A stretch of DNA of 64,000 nucleotides from Rhodocollybia butyracea (Eukaryota > Basidiomycota > Agaricomycetes > Agaricales > Omphalotaceae), in NCBI GenBank assembly GCA_015501585.1, contig JADNRY010000042.1, positions 62,001-126,000 of the forward strand, written 5' to 3'. This document shows positions 36,412 to 49,288 of the stretch, in pieces. Both the position numbers and the translations under genes were made by a program. Positions within the stretch are counted from its first letter, which is position 1. Each line of letters opens with the position of its first letter. The notes beneath the pieces are model-generated. The model was not told the DNA's origin. It was given only the letters and a program-made list of their open reading frames with translations, and did no database searches.

Positions 36412-38332
36412 CTAGAAGCCTGAACCTCCGGTAACGGGTGCGTTTTTAATAGTCGAGCCTTTTCCACCAGAGGCAGTAAGACCATCCCAGTTCCATGTCC
36501 TAGGTAATCCATAAGTATGAAAATGAACAAGGCGCGAGTTTACGAAGACTTGCCCTGTACAACTGCTGGTGCTTCCACAGTTCACTTCGACAGCGTTGGC
36601 CGAGCTCTCAACAGAAACGGTGTTTGTGTCGTCAAAGCTAACATTCTGTGGAGACATTGAATTAGAGCATTCTGTACAACGTTATTTTCAAAAAACACTC
36701 ACTTCGATGACAACTCCTGTACCAGGGGTGCCAAGGGTGGCAGGATAGCTCTGGTCTATGAGAACGCCAAACGCTGTGATCCCTGACTAATTCCCGAATG
36801 AGTCTTCGTATTGCATGACGGTTTCAGATAAAGCCATCATAGTACTACTCACAACTTTGTTATTCTCATAGACAACATTTTCGACGATTGATCCCGTAGC
36901 AGTAGCATCAGTTTTGATTCGAAGACCGTTGACGCTGTCAAAAAGCTCAGAAGGCCTGTCAAACAGCTGAATTCTATTCTCCGCTCACGTTCCAGTCACT
37001 GTGTTACCAGAGATGGTTACTCCAGAGACAGTTGCGTCGCTAGAAATGGAGCCCTGAGATAAAAGTGGGAGTCAAGCAGAAGGTAAACTGAATCCAAGCT
37101 CCTCGTACTCACAATGGAGATACCATGGCCAATACCTTCACAAACGTTGTTAGAGAACGTGATAGTAGTGCCCCTGTTCTATAGACACATGTTATCATTT
37201 GAGGTCAAGGTGACAATTACTGAGCGTACAATAGCAAGGCAATCATCCTGGTTGTTGACGGAGCATCCGGTAACTATAAATCATATACTTCAGTAAAAAT
37301 TCCGCGAAATGGTCTTAAATAACACGAAACTTGTGACATCGTTAGCGGCGACATCGAAGCCGTCAGTGTTTGCACCAGCGGGTGCGCCATTAGAGATGCT
37401 GTTGGGAGCAGTACCAGCAGCTAGAACCGCTTCTTAGTTTTTGAATATATTAAGAAGCTCACAACACGCACCGTTGTTGACAATAACACCACTCACAGTC
37501 AAAGAGTTGCCATTGACAGCAACAGCTCGGGTAGGGGAGTTCACGACTTGAACATTGCTGAATGTTCCTCCCATATTGAGAGTTAGAAGAGGAGCAGGCT
37601 TCGTCACACCACCGTTGCCACCCAGTCCATCCTGAACATTGTCGTAATCTAAGTTTTTGATATCATGATGAGCCGGTCAACTCACCCAGTAGAGAGTTCC
37701 TTGGCCGTTAAGATCGTGCCCTCCTAGTAAACGCGGTTCAAGACCAAGTTTATTTCGAAACAAAGAAGGGTTGGTTACCTCCGTCAACTGTGCAGGATGA
37801 AATCCTGTCAGGAAATAGATGGATACTCGGAGGGCTGTTGACGTACAAGTGATATCATTCCCATTGATTTCCATGAGAGGACCTTCCCATTCCTAGGAGA
37901 AATGAGTAAACGATACTTGAGTGTTACGAGACCGACTACCTGGAAGCCAAAGGTAAGTTCACCCGTCAAGGAGACCATTGCGCCATCCGGAGGGGTTAAT
38001 GAGAAGGTTTCTGTATCACTTTCGGATGGATTGGCTTTGGAAATGAAGCTACATCCACGTACCACCAGCGGGGACAGTAAAGCCACCGATCTAAAATAGT
38101 AGTTGGTCTTCTATTGTTCAAACAAAAATTAACTTGGCGCGACACTTACAACAATGGTGTCGCATTCCTCAGCAGCAGCAACATCACTAAGAGAAGTGAT
38201 CTCTCCCGTACATCTTTTTCCGATCTTCCTTGGCGAGTTCAACGTTGTGTTCTTGTGCAGAGCGGGGCTGGCTGAGACTTGGGACAGAAGGGAGAATACA
38301 GAAAAAGCGATGATGGAGCTCGAGGCGAACAT
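36412..38332 (-). CDS. secreted endopolygalacturonase (GH28)
   Basis: Fifteen exons (38332-38150, 38090-38063, 38010-37940, 37892-37847, 37787-37779, 37723-37686, 37631-37472, 37420-37331, 37273-37230, 37178-37113, 37053-36989, 36934-36853, 36786-36703, 36645-36554, 36499-36412) give 381 residues, a normal size. A signal peptide (MFASSSIIAFSVFSLLSQ) and a dibasic propeptide site (KIGKR) precede the mature start CTGEITSLSDV. All four GH28 motifs are present: NTDGFD, QDDC, GIGHG and RIK, carrying the three catalytic Asp, the His and the substrate-binding Arg/Lys. The enzyme hydrolyses homogalacturonan in plant cell walls. Exon 5 is only 9 nt and the last intron is GC-AG. Confidence 0.93.
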
Positions 38333-38370
38333 CGTGGAGCAACAGTTGTTTTTCACTTCTCCGAGCTAGA

Positions 38371-38383
38371 CGAGACGAATATA
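38371..38383 (-). promoter_or_regulatory. TATA box of the polygalacturonase
   Basis: On the minus strand GGTATATATTCG lies about 45 bp upstream of ATG 38332. Confidence 0.5.
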
Positions 38384-41051
38384 TACCAGATGGATGGGTG
38401 ACGACATACTCTGAGCGGGCCTTGCGGGCCTATCGTTGGCATGAAGGACCGTCTCATTAAAGAGACCAATTCTGGGAATTAATCCGAGAGTCGAAAATAA
38501 GCCAGGTTTTTCCGCAGGTAATAGGCATTGGGAACCAACGAACAAAGCTTATTACTCCTAGTGTCGCTAATTATAGACCAGCGTGCACAAAATACCGCGA
38601 GGACGAGCGGGCCGTGGTTAGACGGTGACCAACTTCCAATGCCACAGGATGGAACTTGGAGCTATAACCTTTGCCACTTGAGAGGACGTAGTCCTATAGT
38701 AGACGAGCAGTTAGTCGGGGAAAAACTCGCATATTCTATATCGTACCGCAGCGGGCCGTGAGGTCCAGCCGTTATGGCTTTGTGTTCCACACATCGACAG
38801 AACGAACACCCCATTGTACAAAACTTTGAAAGGTAACGCAAGCAACGAGCGGGAAAGTAATGAAGTTATTTGACCGTGTAACCGAAGGCTTTAGAAGGAG
38901 CCAACAGCTTGAAAATGAGCGAACGTCTTGAAAGACGCTAAGTATAAATCATGATTATACGCGGTTGTTTACGAGCAGTAAACACTCTGGGCAGGTATTG
39001 TACGCTTGAAACATTCTGAAGTGGCTGTTTGAGAGCCATCGTGTGGGAGGGCTTCTCACAGTTGAAATATCACTTCCGACAAGGGAAAAGTTCCATAAAA
39101 GGTAGATTTCCCTTAGATTTTTCAGAAATAGATAAATAACCGCTATATCATGTGCCTCAGCTGAGCAACGTGGGTGTAAGGGGAAGTTGAGAAAGTTTGG
39201 GGCTCAAAAGTAAGGAGTTAGCCGTCGAAAACCATCCTTGAACATAGTGTAAGTGCATAGCTACCAAACAGATAGTACAAATACATCCAGCCGGTGTGAA
39301 TCGCACGTTTCGCCCAAACCGGATCTACTGGATCGGAGAATGAGTTGTTCCGGGGAACAAGAACTATCGATGTAGAATTAACAGTTATCTCCGATAGTAG
39401 AGCCGTAACGTTGGCTTGACGTAAAGTTGGAGGGCTTTGAAATGGTTCGTCAGTAGGGCAGTGAGCCGTAGTAACTTCCCTTCAGATACCCTTCTTGTGT
39501 GAACAGGTCTGCTAGATTCGAATACAGTGGCAAACAGAAATTTGCACAACAGCGATGAGAGACGAGTCCAGGCCTTGAACAAAACAAAACGAACAGAGTA
39601 ACCACACCCATATCAAATCCGTGCCCGATTTGTTCCATAGGGGGAGGTACGGTGCTACAGCGGTTACGACAGTTAAAGCAGCATTTGAGGGTAGTTGCGA
39701 GGGAACACTAACGCCAAGCACACAAACAGGTCCATGACGCACTTTTCCCAGACAGAAATACCAGGCCGCTGTGGTTTCGCAAAGTTGAGTCCGAAATGGA
39801 ATGGCAATTGCGTTGCAACCGATTATAGATTGTCGTTCGTTTTCATTGACGATGAGGAAACTTTGCTTTTCACCCATGCATATGGCCTGGATGCATGTTG
39901 TTAAGTCGAGGTTGTAGAGGTGTGCATGTGGTCAAATCGGTTTTATCAAGTGGCGTTACGATTTGGTGAACGGTTGCGCTAGATTATATGTTAGAGAAAA
40001 AGCTCACGTCCACGAGAGTTACTTGCCAAAGACCTGCCAGTCGCCGCGCCTATTTCTTTCCCTATTTCTAATCTTTGAATTGTTCCTCCATAACTGTACA
40101 GCAAATAAGAACCAGTTTCGATCCACGACGTATGGAAGCAAATTTGAAAAATGAAGCGCTCAGATGGAATTGCGGTGCCGTGTTCTGCCGATGTGCGCCT
40201 GAATGACGACATTCTTCTAAGGCAAACAATGACAGAGGCAATTCAAGCCCAAGGCAAACAGCAAAGAGCAGGAACAAAGGCGACAGTACCCAATATATGG
40301 ACATCGTCACGGTGCAATGGAATCCCGCTGTACAGCGAAAGAATAATTTCCGCTAATTTCCCCGAGAGAAGAGAGTCATTCCTCTGCGACAAGTTGGAGC
40401 TCACCAAATCTCACTTTACCCTTGAACTAAGAACAAGCAATAACATGTCCTTGTACTTTGGTATCACCTGGTAATGTGGTTCTTTGCTTCCAAGTATCAC
40501 GGACACTGAGGCCGCTCGATGATTCCACCACATTCAATCCTGTTGACACTGACAGGCTGGCAAAGACGGGAGTCAAGATAGAACGAGGTTGCAGCAAGAA
40601 GCTTGGAGGCCATTTCGGTATCGAGAATAAGAGCATAGCCGGACAAAAATGGAGGTTACACAATTACCTATTGCTCGGAAAGCTATGCACAAAATCTGAT
40701 GCATTTCTGGGGAAAGGCTCTGTAATGAACAGAAGATCAAAAAGCGGTAGCAGGAACGGAAGAAGAAACGGAAGTGGTCATGTGAGGGACTGCGAGGGAC
40801 TGTATTGAGTGGACTGCTGTCGAGCTTAATTCTTGTAATAGGGATCAAAGTTCCGTGAAAAGCAGTGAAAAGCAGCCCCAGGCTCCCCACACCCCACCAT
40901 CCCATCTGGACCATATGCAGCGAGCGGGAAGACGTAAGCCAATTTAAGTTTGAGAGAGCTGTTGAATTGAATCTGTTCCTATTTCTCGACTTCCAGCATC
41001 AAATATTAGTATCTTTACCCTTTACCGCGACGAAGCCCCCCTTGCTTGACG
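38384..41051. other. intergenic, no supported gene; contains a duplicated block
   Basis: Short frames on both strands lack domains. From about 39960 to 40600 the sequence matches 46250-47015 in order and orientation. Confidence 0.45.
39960..40600. repeat. duplicated block, copy 1
   Basis: Shared words with copy 2 (46250-47015) include CAGTCGCBGC, TATTTCTTTC, AAGCGCTCAGA, GTGCCGTGTT, CATTCAATSCTSTTGACACT and GACAGGCT. The identity is interrupted by indels, so the duplication is old. Each copy keeps a minus-strand frame with NTAP/HGTAIP, possibly an eroded gene. Confidence 0.6.
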
Positions 41052-44000
41052 ATGGGGGACTCGGGGCAATTTTTCCCAAATGCTTCTGGACAGAACATAA
41101 ACAAATGCATGTTCGTTTATAATAACATGCGCCAAAACAATGCTACACCTCATTCGGCTAACTATGAGACTCCCTCCCCTACCATTTCCCAAGCTGATGC
41201 TTCTGCTGCTCATTCATTGGATTCTCCTCCTGGCTCTCAGAGACCTAATCCTCATCGGCTGAATCCTTTTTCTTCAAATGGTTCTCATCATCTCCCCCCG
41301 TCAATTGAGGCGCAGTACCCCTCTGCAAATAGCCTTTTAAATTCTTATACTCCCTTAAGCCCTTCCTTTCCCCCTCTAGACTCCAATCCCTCCCATGACT
41401 ACTCCCCTCAGGCTCACGTTTCAAATACTTCAGCTGTTCATCATTCCGATCCCTATATTTCTCCCTCCGTAATATCTCGAGCGTACCCCTCTCCTTCTCC
41501 TTCTTCTGCTTCCTCTCCTATGCCTCCTCTTATATATCCCTACGCTACTCCAATTCCTCCGAGTCCGCGTCCATTTGCACCTATTTCGCCTTCTCCGGTG
41601 CGAGATCATGATGCACCATGGAGTGAGACCCAGCTATATTCACAGCTTCTCATTCATAAACCACATGGATACCCATTATGGGACCCAAAACCTGATGAGA
41701 ATTCACCTGACGAGTGGAGGAAGAATGGTACTAGTATTGGGGACGTTGGCTACTTGAGTAGAACAGGATCATTCATTTACCTATTCAACGTGTGTTGTCT
41801 TGCAGAAGATCCGGTGAATATTGGAGGTGTCCCACCTGGGTTCAAGAAACTCGAGATTGATCCTCGCAACATTAGAGGATCGGAGGACAAACACACACCG
41901 GCTACACATATTGCAAGCCACCCTTCTTCCATTTTGCGAACCACAATCCCATTTCCACCGGGCCAGCCACGAATTCGGTGGGTCTTATCCGTATATCCTG
42001 ATGTCATCTGACATTGGTCGTAACCCTCAGAGGTGTACCAGACGAGGTCGAGGCAGGATTATCATTCACATGTCAATCATCCAAAGGTGCTCTACTGATT
42101 CTCCCCGAAGGGGGTAATAGTTTTGACCATAAAGATGTCGAAGCATTTCGGACCTATGCGACAGATAATGCCCGGTCTTGGTTCTCTTATGCGGGCACCT
42201 CCGGTGCTGAAAGTCTATATCTCGTCACTGGATGCGACAAAGCCCGTGCTTGGGGAGCTGCGTGCTTCAGTGATGCCGTTTATGGACAAGTTTATTTGGA
42301 GTTGGTACCTAAAGCTCCGAGAGACAATGGTGACAGGCCTGATTATATATTCCACCGAGCTGACTATGCTGTGGCCAATACTGGTGCAGATAGTCAATTT
42401 AAAAATCAGTGTATTTTTCTCCGTGGGCTCAAGATTAATCTTAGAAAAAAGCGGATGGATCGCATGGCAAAGGTTCAAGTGTCTGCATATCCTGGTCTCA
42501 ATTTAGACGGAAAACCTGATCTGAACTCTAAGGGACAAAGCTCGTCCTCATCCTGGAACTTGAAGGGGTTGACTCGTTATGTTTCTCGCTCATCTTCCAA
42601 TCCCACTCAAGAATCGGAGGATGCTAGTCTTTCAACTATGTCTTCGTCTCCAGATTTTCGCTCTGAGATGTTAGACTCATGTTATGATTCCACTGGGGAT
42701 GAGGAGACTACCGACAGTGGTTCAGATGATTCTTTTCATTTCTGGTCCGAGGTATGTTCATTTGTTGAAATTTTTGATCAGTTTCTCAAATTTAAAAGCC
42801 GTATCATCCATCGGATGTACTGAATAAGTGGATTCTAAACGAAGTAAGTCTTCAGCTGCAAGGGCCATTACTGATTGACTCATTCATTATTTCCCTTGCC
42901 TTTTGTTTTATCTTGTAGCACCCAAACGTGGATATAGCAATTACGCATGACAATGATTGGATGTGGAGCATACGCGAGGTAAGCTGCACTAGGATGTTGG
43001 TCAATCAGTCACTACTTAATCAAATCCCAGGGAGAAGAGGAGATGCCAGATCGCATAAACCTCATTTTTCGTCTTCAGCGCTACCTCAAAATTAAGGAAG
43101 ATAATGCCAGTGGTATGTACTTTGTCTAGCGTTTGCAGTTTTTTTCTTGTACTTACATTTGATAGACATTTGTTATGGCTATTTTGACAGGTCTGCAGAT
43201 CAGGATGAATATATGTGGGACATGATTGCAGAGTTAGTGACTGAAACTATATGTGAAGGCCCACAGTCACTGAGTATACTTTACTAGAAGATCCAGTCCA
43301 TTTTCCCTTCAGTTACATTCAAGTTCCGTTCCTTGCATAGACGGACCCAGCCGACTCGGGGCTACTGGGAAGATATATACACACTTCCCAGGTAATGGAC
43401 CCCATCATATCAAAATCGAGGATAAAGCTGGATCCATCCTAGACCTTCCTCCGACGAGCACAGAAGGAGTAAACTTTGCTGCCGCATTGACTTCATCTCC
43501 CTCAACTGCTTATGATACCTCCAAACTCTCTTCCCCAACACCAGGTGGATCTACTCCATCGCATTCGGTGGACCTATTCGGCTCAGCTAGGAGAGGTCCG
43601 GGACGTTCCCGCTCTTTCTCTTCTGCTTCTTCACCGTATCACTCCGGTTGGCGCACTCGATCTCCTAGTATTTCAAGCTTTACATTTAGTCGAGGATCGG
43701 GCAGGAGCCGGGAGACCAGTATCGTTCCCGATATACTCATGCTAGAACATCAATTTCCATTCAGCCCTCGGAGCATCACTCAGTCCAGCTCAAACCTTTA
43801 CGGCCTTGTTCAAAATGGCTCACCTAGCCATTTGCCCCTCTTGGACTCGGGGCCTGAAGACATACAGACCTTTTACAAAACGAATGTAGCATCGGTGGCT
43901 GTAAGGGCTGCGAGTATGCAACGAAGAAGCAAGGCACCGAAATATTTTTGCAACGAACCTGGCTGTGATGCAAGTTTCACAGCGAAGCACAACTTGACCA

Positions 44001-44180
44001 GTGAGATCCAAGAGTTTCCTGTATCGACAGCATGACTAATTGTGGTATTCTATAGACCACCAAAACTCTCATCGTGGGGTTCGCCCCCATGTGTGCGAAT
44101 TCTGCATTCGTTCCTTTGGTACAAAACCAGCGTTGAGGCGTCATGCCAGAACATGTCCTGAGGCAAAGAGGGAAGCATAA
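41052..44180 (+). CDS. Ser/Pro-rich protein with probable C-terminal C2H2 zinc fingers
   Basis: Exons 41052-41977, 42031-42751, 42799-42843, 42919-42978, 43031-43112, 43166-43236, 43313-44000 and 44056-44180 join in phase. The first 180 residues are low-complexity Ser/Pro. A conserved globular part follows (WSETQLYSQLLIHKPHGYPL, IREGEEEMPDRINLIFRLQR). The end has a C2H2 finger (C-x4-C-x12-H-x3-H after APKYF) and a C-x2-C-x12-H-x3-C finger, suggesting DNA binding in the nucleus. If the donor GTGACT at 43237 is not used, the first part stops at 43287 (651 residues) and the fingers form a second gene, but that second gene has no ATG before about 43738. Confidence 0.7.
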
Positions 44181-47100
44181 ATCAAATCAAGTCTTTTCTC
44201 CAAGTTGTATGTTCGATATCTCATCACTGTACTCAAGCCTGATGCGACTCCCAAGGTTGCATTTTTTATGGTAATACAGGTCATATCCTCAAGACTTCTG
44301 TTCAATTTCGTTCTTTGTAAAGTTATCCAATAATTTACGCGATTTATTTTCAAAAGAGTAACCTCGTTAGTGTTCTGATTCAACGACCACAACTTCGTAA
44401 GGCCTTGATTTCCCAGCCACCGCAGACGATAATTTACACTGCTTCGAAACAAGAGTCAGGTTGCTGAAGGAAACTGGAATTTAAGCCATAAAAAATGTAG
44501 ACATCTTTGGTACGACTTTAGAGTAAGCATAAGAGAGATAAGATTATTGAGAACATCTCGCTCTTCGAACCCCAAGAAACCCTTTCAATATTGATTTGAA
44601 ATGACAGAGATCGGCGAAATATCATCCCTAGTCCTGGTTCTCAGATGGGATATAGTATGTGCCCATAACGGCACAACTATAAAGATTAAGAGCTCCCCGA
44701 ATGCCCAAAGTGTGGGAGTACGTTCACGAGAGCTTGATATAGAGCTTGATGCATTGGTAAAAGAAAAGCGTAGGTAGCTCTAGTGGGCTGAAGTCGAGAA
44801 CGAAGGAAGTGCCTTGTGATGATGGAACAACGAGATGGCTTCAAGGAATGAAAGGATAACAAGTCTAAACTTCCGACGTCGCCGACCGCTCGTTGAAATT
44901 TTACTATGCATCGTACGCCATTTCCAAGTTTCTTCCGACCTATGCGAACACAATTTGAGTTAAGCAGAGGATCGTGTTAGAAAGGGCGTCAAATTTGAAT
45001 GAGACCCCGAGGAGTGTGCGAAGCCTCCAATCGATAGAAAGTACTTTGAGAGGATGGGAGACTCTGGTGAGGTCAAAGGTCCACGTGTAGGAAGCCAAAT
45101 CAGTAGCTATAGCCACCACGGTGAGTGTAGGCTACTGGCGACGGCCACTACATCGTATTGGCCTGGGAAAGGTTTGCAGAGGTTCCTCATCTGTGCATGC
45201 TGAGAAAAACGCCTCGACTTCGAACACACATTCGTCCTTTGTTGTTGATGGAGGCGAGCGAGGTCCCAGCAGTGAACGACAGATACGAGAAGGCCAGCGG
45301 GGAGGATGGGGCACGCTCATTGGATCGAAAGGGTATGGGCACCAGAAGCTCGACGTGGAGAAGACAAAGGGCATCTTTGGTGCCGCATGATATTCCAGCG
45401 ACGAGCTCCGTTACCACCCACTCCGCTTGTTATCCGGGCAAGGCGGATAGCTGACCACTGGGGCTAAAGGAAACGGGGAGGAACCGTGGTGTGGTGGTGG
45501 GAGGGATAAGTGATTGTCGTAGAATATACTGTAGTAATGCCTTCGAGGTGGCGGGCTCGCGGGTCGAACGTGCATCATAGGCAGCAGCGTTCCCTATATG
45601 GTTCCACGCGCGCTCGTATTGAAGGTTCACGTTCAACGTTCACGTTCAGGCCCCTCAGGTAGCAGGTCGAGTCGTTGTCGTGGTGACGCTAAGAACCGTT
45701 GCTAACCCTACTTCCTTCACTCGATTCGTTTAATCCGCTCTCCTCCTGTTCGACCGACTGTTTTTCCACAAAGTACGCGAGGAGCCGAACTTCGTAGGGC
45801 ATGTGCGAGATGTCAGCGCCATCTGGGCAATCCGGGAATCGAAGATAGAATGATTCAATTAGCAGACCAAAAGATTTGAAACGCGCATTATCTGTGAAAG
45901 CAGAGTGGTAAGGATGGAGAGTATCATAATGGATGACTAGAACTTCTTACGGAGAAGGTAGCATAGTGGGCTGTGAAGATTTTGGTCTCGTCACTGACGG
46001 TACAGAAAGAATAGGGACAGAGGAGCCGATATTGGGGAATGGCTGGTGTACTGGCTGCATCGCTGCGCTTTCGACGGATGTTAAGTCGGAAATTGTATGG
46101 CGGCCATTGGTATAGATTGTCGTTTGTCTAGTGTTATGGGAAACGTTAAACGTTTCTTGATTCAACGTTGCAACGACCATGGTACACACAGCTCGGATGG
46201 TCATGCGGAACGTCAAGTCGGTCTCTTGAGATCTGGTAAGTAGCCTGGCCTATTTGCGCTAGAGTTGATGTTAGACAGAAAGCCAGTATATATGGTATAT
46301 CCACGAGAATGTACTCACCAGTCGCTGCAGTTATTTCTTTCTCCATTTCTAGTCTTTTCACGGTCTCGCTTCATGGTTCTGTAGTTACTAGCGAATCGTT
46401 CTTCGTAGTCCTTTCTTTCCCTGATGGTAGATATCCAAGGCGTTGAAACGAAAATTTCCAGAAGACGAATTGTGGAAGCGCTCAGACGGGGTTTCGGTGC
46501 CGTGTTCCTGCTCTGTGCCTGGCGCCCAAATTGCCGGCTCAAACCTCTTTCATGATCACCTCCAGTACACGTTCAATTCCATAGATCCTTGCGCACTGTG
46601 TCCTCGCGCGTACTGCACGGCCAAGCGACAACAGAAAAGTCTGCGTAGCCTATTTAAACCCCAGTAAAGCGGCGAAGGGACCGAAGAGTGGAAACAAAGG
46701 CAAACAGTACCCAGACGGTCGAATCGATATTACCAGAATTTCTCAAATCCTGAAACTAGCTCGAGTAGATCAGTGAAAGGAGAATCTTCGCGAGAGAAGG
46801 ATGTCGTTCATCTGCAACTCGGAGCTCAAACGCTCACCGGCACCGGTCACCAACGGTCAACCTCATTTCACCCTCTGAAGGACAACTAACAACGCGCCAG
46901 CTTGGTATCTAGGATTACGATTCTTCGTTTCCAGGTGTCATGAACACTGCAGCCGCTTGATGATAAGACATTCTACCGCATTCAATGCTCTTGACACTGA
47001 CAGGCTACAGACAGACGGAAGGATGAGGGGTTGGAGCAAGGTTGGAGCCCACTTCAGAGAGAGCCTGCGATGGCCTTCTTAAGAGCGTGTCATTTTGGCC

Positions 47101-47292
47101 AATCGGCGGGGGCTGGACGGGCAGAAACGTACGCTACTCCATTAACATACCCGTTCTCCATCGCCAACTAATCATCGACATCGTTCATAGCAAGTTCATA
47201 GTCTTTCATTCTAGAGACTCTCACGCTGTCAAGTACAACCAGGCTCATACCACGTTTGTTGTAAACTCTAAATCTCTTACCTTCCTTCCTCC
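44181..47292. other. intergenic, no supported gene; contains copy 2 of the duplicated block
   Basis: The overlapping frames at 45121-45450 on both strands show no domain. The promoter of the gene at 47293 must lie at the right end. Confidence 0.4.
46250..47015. repeat. duplicated block, copy 2
   Basis: Same orientation and order as 39960-40600. The copies end close to 450 bp and 280 bp upstream of the genes at 41052 and 47293. Confidence 0.6.
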
Positions 47293-48959
47293 ATGGCCTT
47301 CCCCAATTCACCCAACACGTTTACGAAAACTCCTCCTGAATCCGAATGGGAAGAACATGTTCACCCCAACGGTGGGAAGTATCTGTACCATCCCGGCCTA
47401 CGTGTGTTATCAAAGACATCTCGCAAAGTAAACATTCCAAACGATCTCAAATTGGGTTCTACATTCGACATCCAATTGGATGAGAACGGTCATATCAACT
47501 TATTCGTCAATCATCAAGAGAGGTATGCTTCATCCTCTTGGACCAGGCCAATCATGGTAGCGCAAAAACAGCTGGCAAGTAACTTTCTTTTTTGTTATAC
47601 ATATACGAATCTATCGGCTCATATTCTCCTTCAGATCATGATGGGCTTCGCCGTTGTTACTGGCACTTTATGTGCGATTTTCCTAGCCATCGACCTTTAA
47701 GAGACTGCGGTGCGAACGAATACGGACACGCTGGACTAACGAGCTTCGATTGCGATGCCTTCCATGCTGCAAAGCAAGTTTTGAATTTTTTCAAGATGGG
47801 TAAGTTCGGTTCTGTAGTATGAATCCCGAGTAATCCCTCATGGGCCGTTGATTCATATAGATCTGCTACGTCGGAGATCCGACTCCGAAGCACCGTTTAC
47901 ACTGGAACAATGCAAGGAACTTTTGGAATGCCTCGATACTTACGAGGATCCAAAACATATAACGTTTTTGGACGTTCCTTCTCAAAGCTCTGCGCTCACT
48001 GCTTTAGTTTCGTGGGTTCTATGGACAGCAAGTAAGACTTTTCGATTTTCGTTGAGTCGTTTATTGAATATTGAGGACTTTCTCGGTTAGTGAAACATAA
48101 AATTCGTCATGATTTTGGTGGCTACATGATAGGCAAAGGCCGCCACCAATTGCAGCCAAAGCTTGAGGTCGACCGCACAACCGTTCTATTCCACATCATC
48201 TCTTCTGTATTCTTGCTCGGTGCTCCCGAAGTCATCTTGAACGCATATCTGCTGCTCTTGCCACTACGAAGCTTCAAGATCGAACCGATAGCTGGACTTC
48301 GTTTCTACGACAATTTGATCAAGAATTGACCGTGTCGAACTTGGGTGTACGTCTCCGTTTTCCTTACCGAAGGTACCCTCCTAATCGAGTTTCTCTGGTA
48401 GTCTACCGTGCTTCTATCGTACGTGATTAGAGCTTGAGCCCTTCGGTTGCCTGCTTACGTCCAATCTTGGTTTGCCTGCCTGGTAGATCTTCATCTGCTT
48501 TTCTAGCTGTTCCGGGCATCGACAAAGTCACTCGCATCGTAACCTTGGTATCCGTCGCGCTAACTCTGGGAAGTGTCACGACTGGGATCTACCTTCAATG
48601 GCAGACTGGTAAATTGCGATTCAAGGACATAGTACGGACCACTTCCGCCATGCCAAATTCTTTCCTCTCATTATTCTTTTATTCTATTCCAGGACATTAA
48701 TCACAAAGCCCTTGCGCTTGTGTTCAGCATTCCTTTTGTTGCACTCGTGTGGGCAATAATACTGTTCACGGTGGCAGTGATTGCTTATTCCATTCTCGGT
48801 ACATTGGACCCTCCCAATGAGACATTTGGGAGTGCTACGTGGATTCCTACTCTTGTTGTTTCTTGCGTATTTGTGGTCATCGTGGGAGTGCTTGTTCTCA
48901 TATTCAGAGTTGTTCGATACAAGCACGATGCAAAGGAGGCTAGGCAGTTAGAGGTATAA
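47293..48959 (+). CDS. WW-like membrane protein of an Agaricomycete family
   Basis: First exons are clear: 47293-47578, 47635-47799, 47861-48031 and 48076 to about 48240. They encode WEEHVHPNGGKYLYHPGLRV (WW-like), then DHDGLRRCYWHFM, APFTLEQCKELLECLDTYED, and VDRTTVLFHIISSVFLLGAP. A middle exon has WTSFLRQFDQELTVSN, and the last part LAVPGIDKVTRIVTLVSVAL, then FSIPFVALVWAIILF and a further helix ending ARQLEV at 48959. This order (WW-like start, helical middle, three C-terminal helices) is one I recognise from uncharacterised Agaricomycete proteins. The junctions between about 48240 and 48530 could not be settled and one needs a 37-nt intron, so a frameshift there is possible. Confidence 0.7.
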
Positions 48960-49288
48960 AAAGTGTGCCGGAGTACTCTATTGGGTGGTCGCTCAATCGC
49001 TCTGAATTACTGTATGTCATCCTTAATACTTATTCAATATTTCTCGCCCCACTACGCAGTGAATTCGAAAGTGTACCCGTGGAGAGCATCGAGTAACAGT
49101 AAGTACAGGCTCCGTCTTGAGTTCGATATGAAAATCTCATCTGGCAAAATTGAAGCACATGTTATTGCGTAGTATCAATCCACACCGTAGTACCATAACC
49201 AGTCACTTAACCCTTACCAAATCGCTGAGATACATACTCTACAATCTTTATTGTTACAAACGGCGTGACGGAGGGGCAATGTACCCCG
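48960..49288. other. gap between convergent genes
   Basis: Holds the 3' ends of the plus gene ending at 48959 and the minus gene ending at 49289. No other feature is seen. Confidence 0.4.

Noticed and set aside
45121..45450. Overlapping frames on both strands at 45.1-45.4 kb
   Set aside because: Locally GC-rich sequence keeps several frames open; none resembles a protein family.
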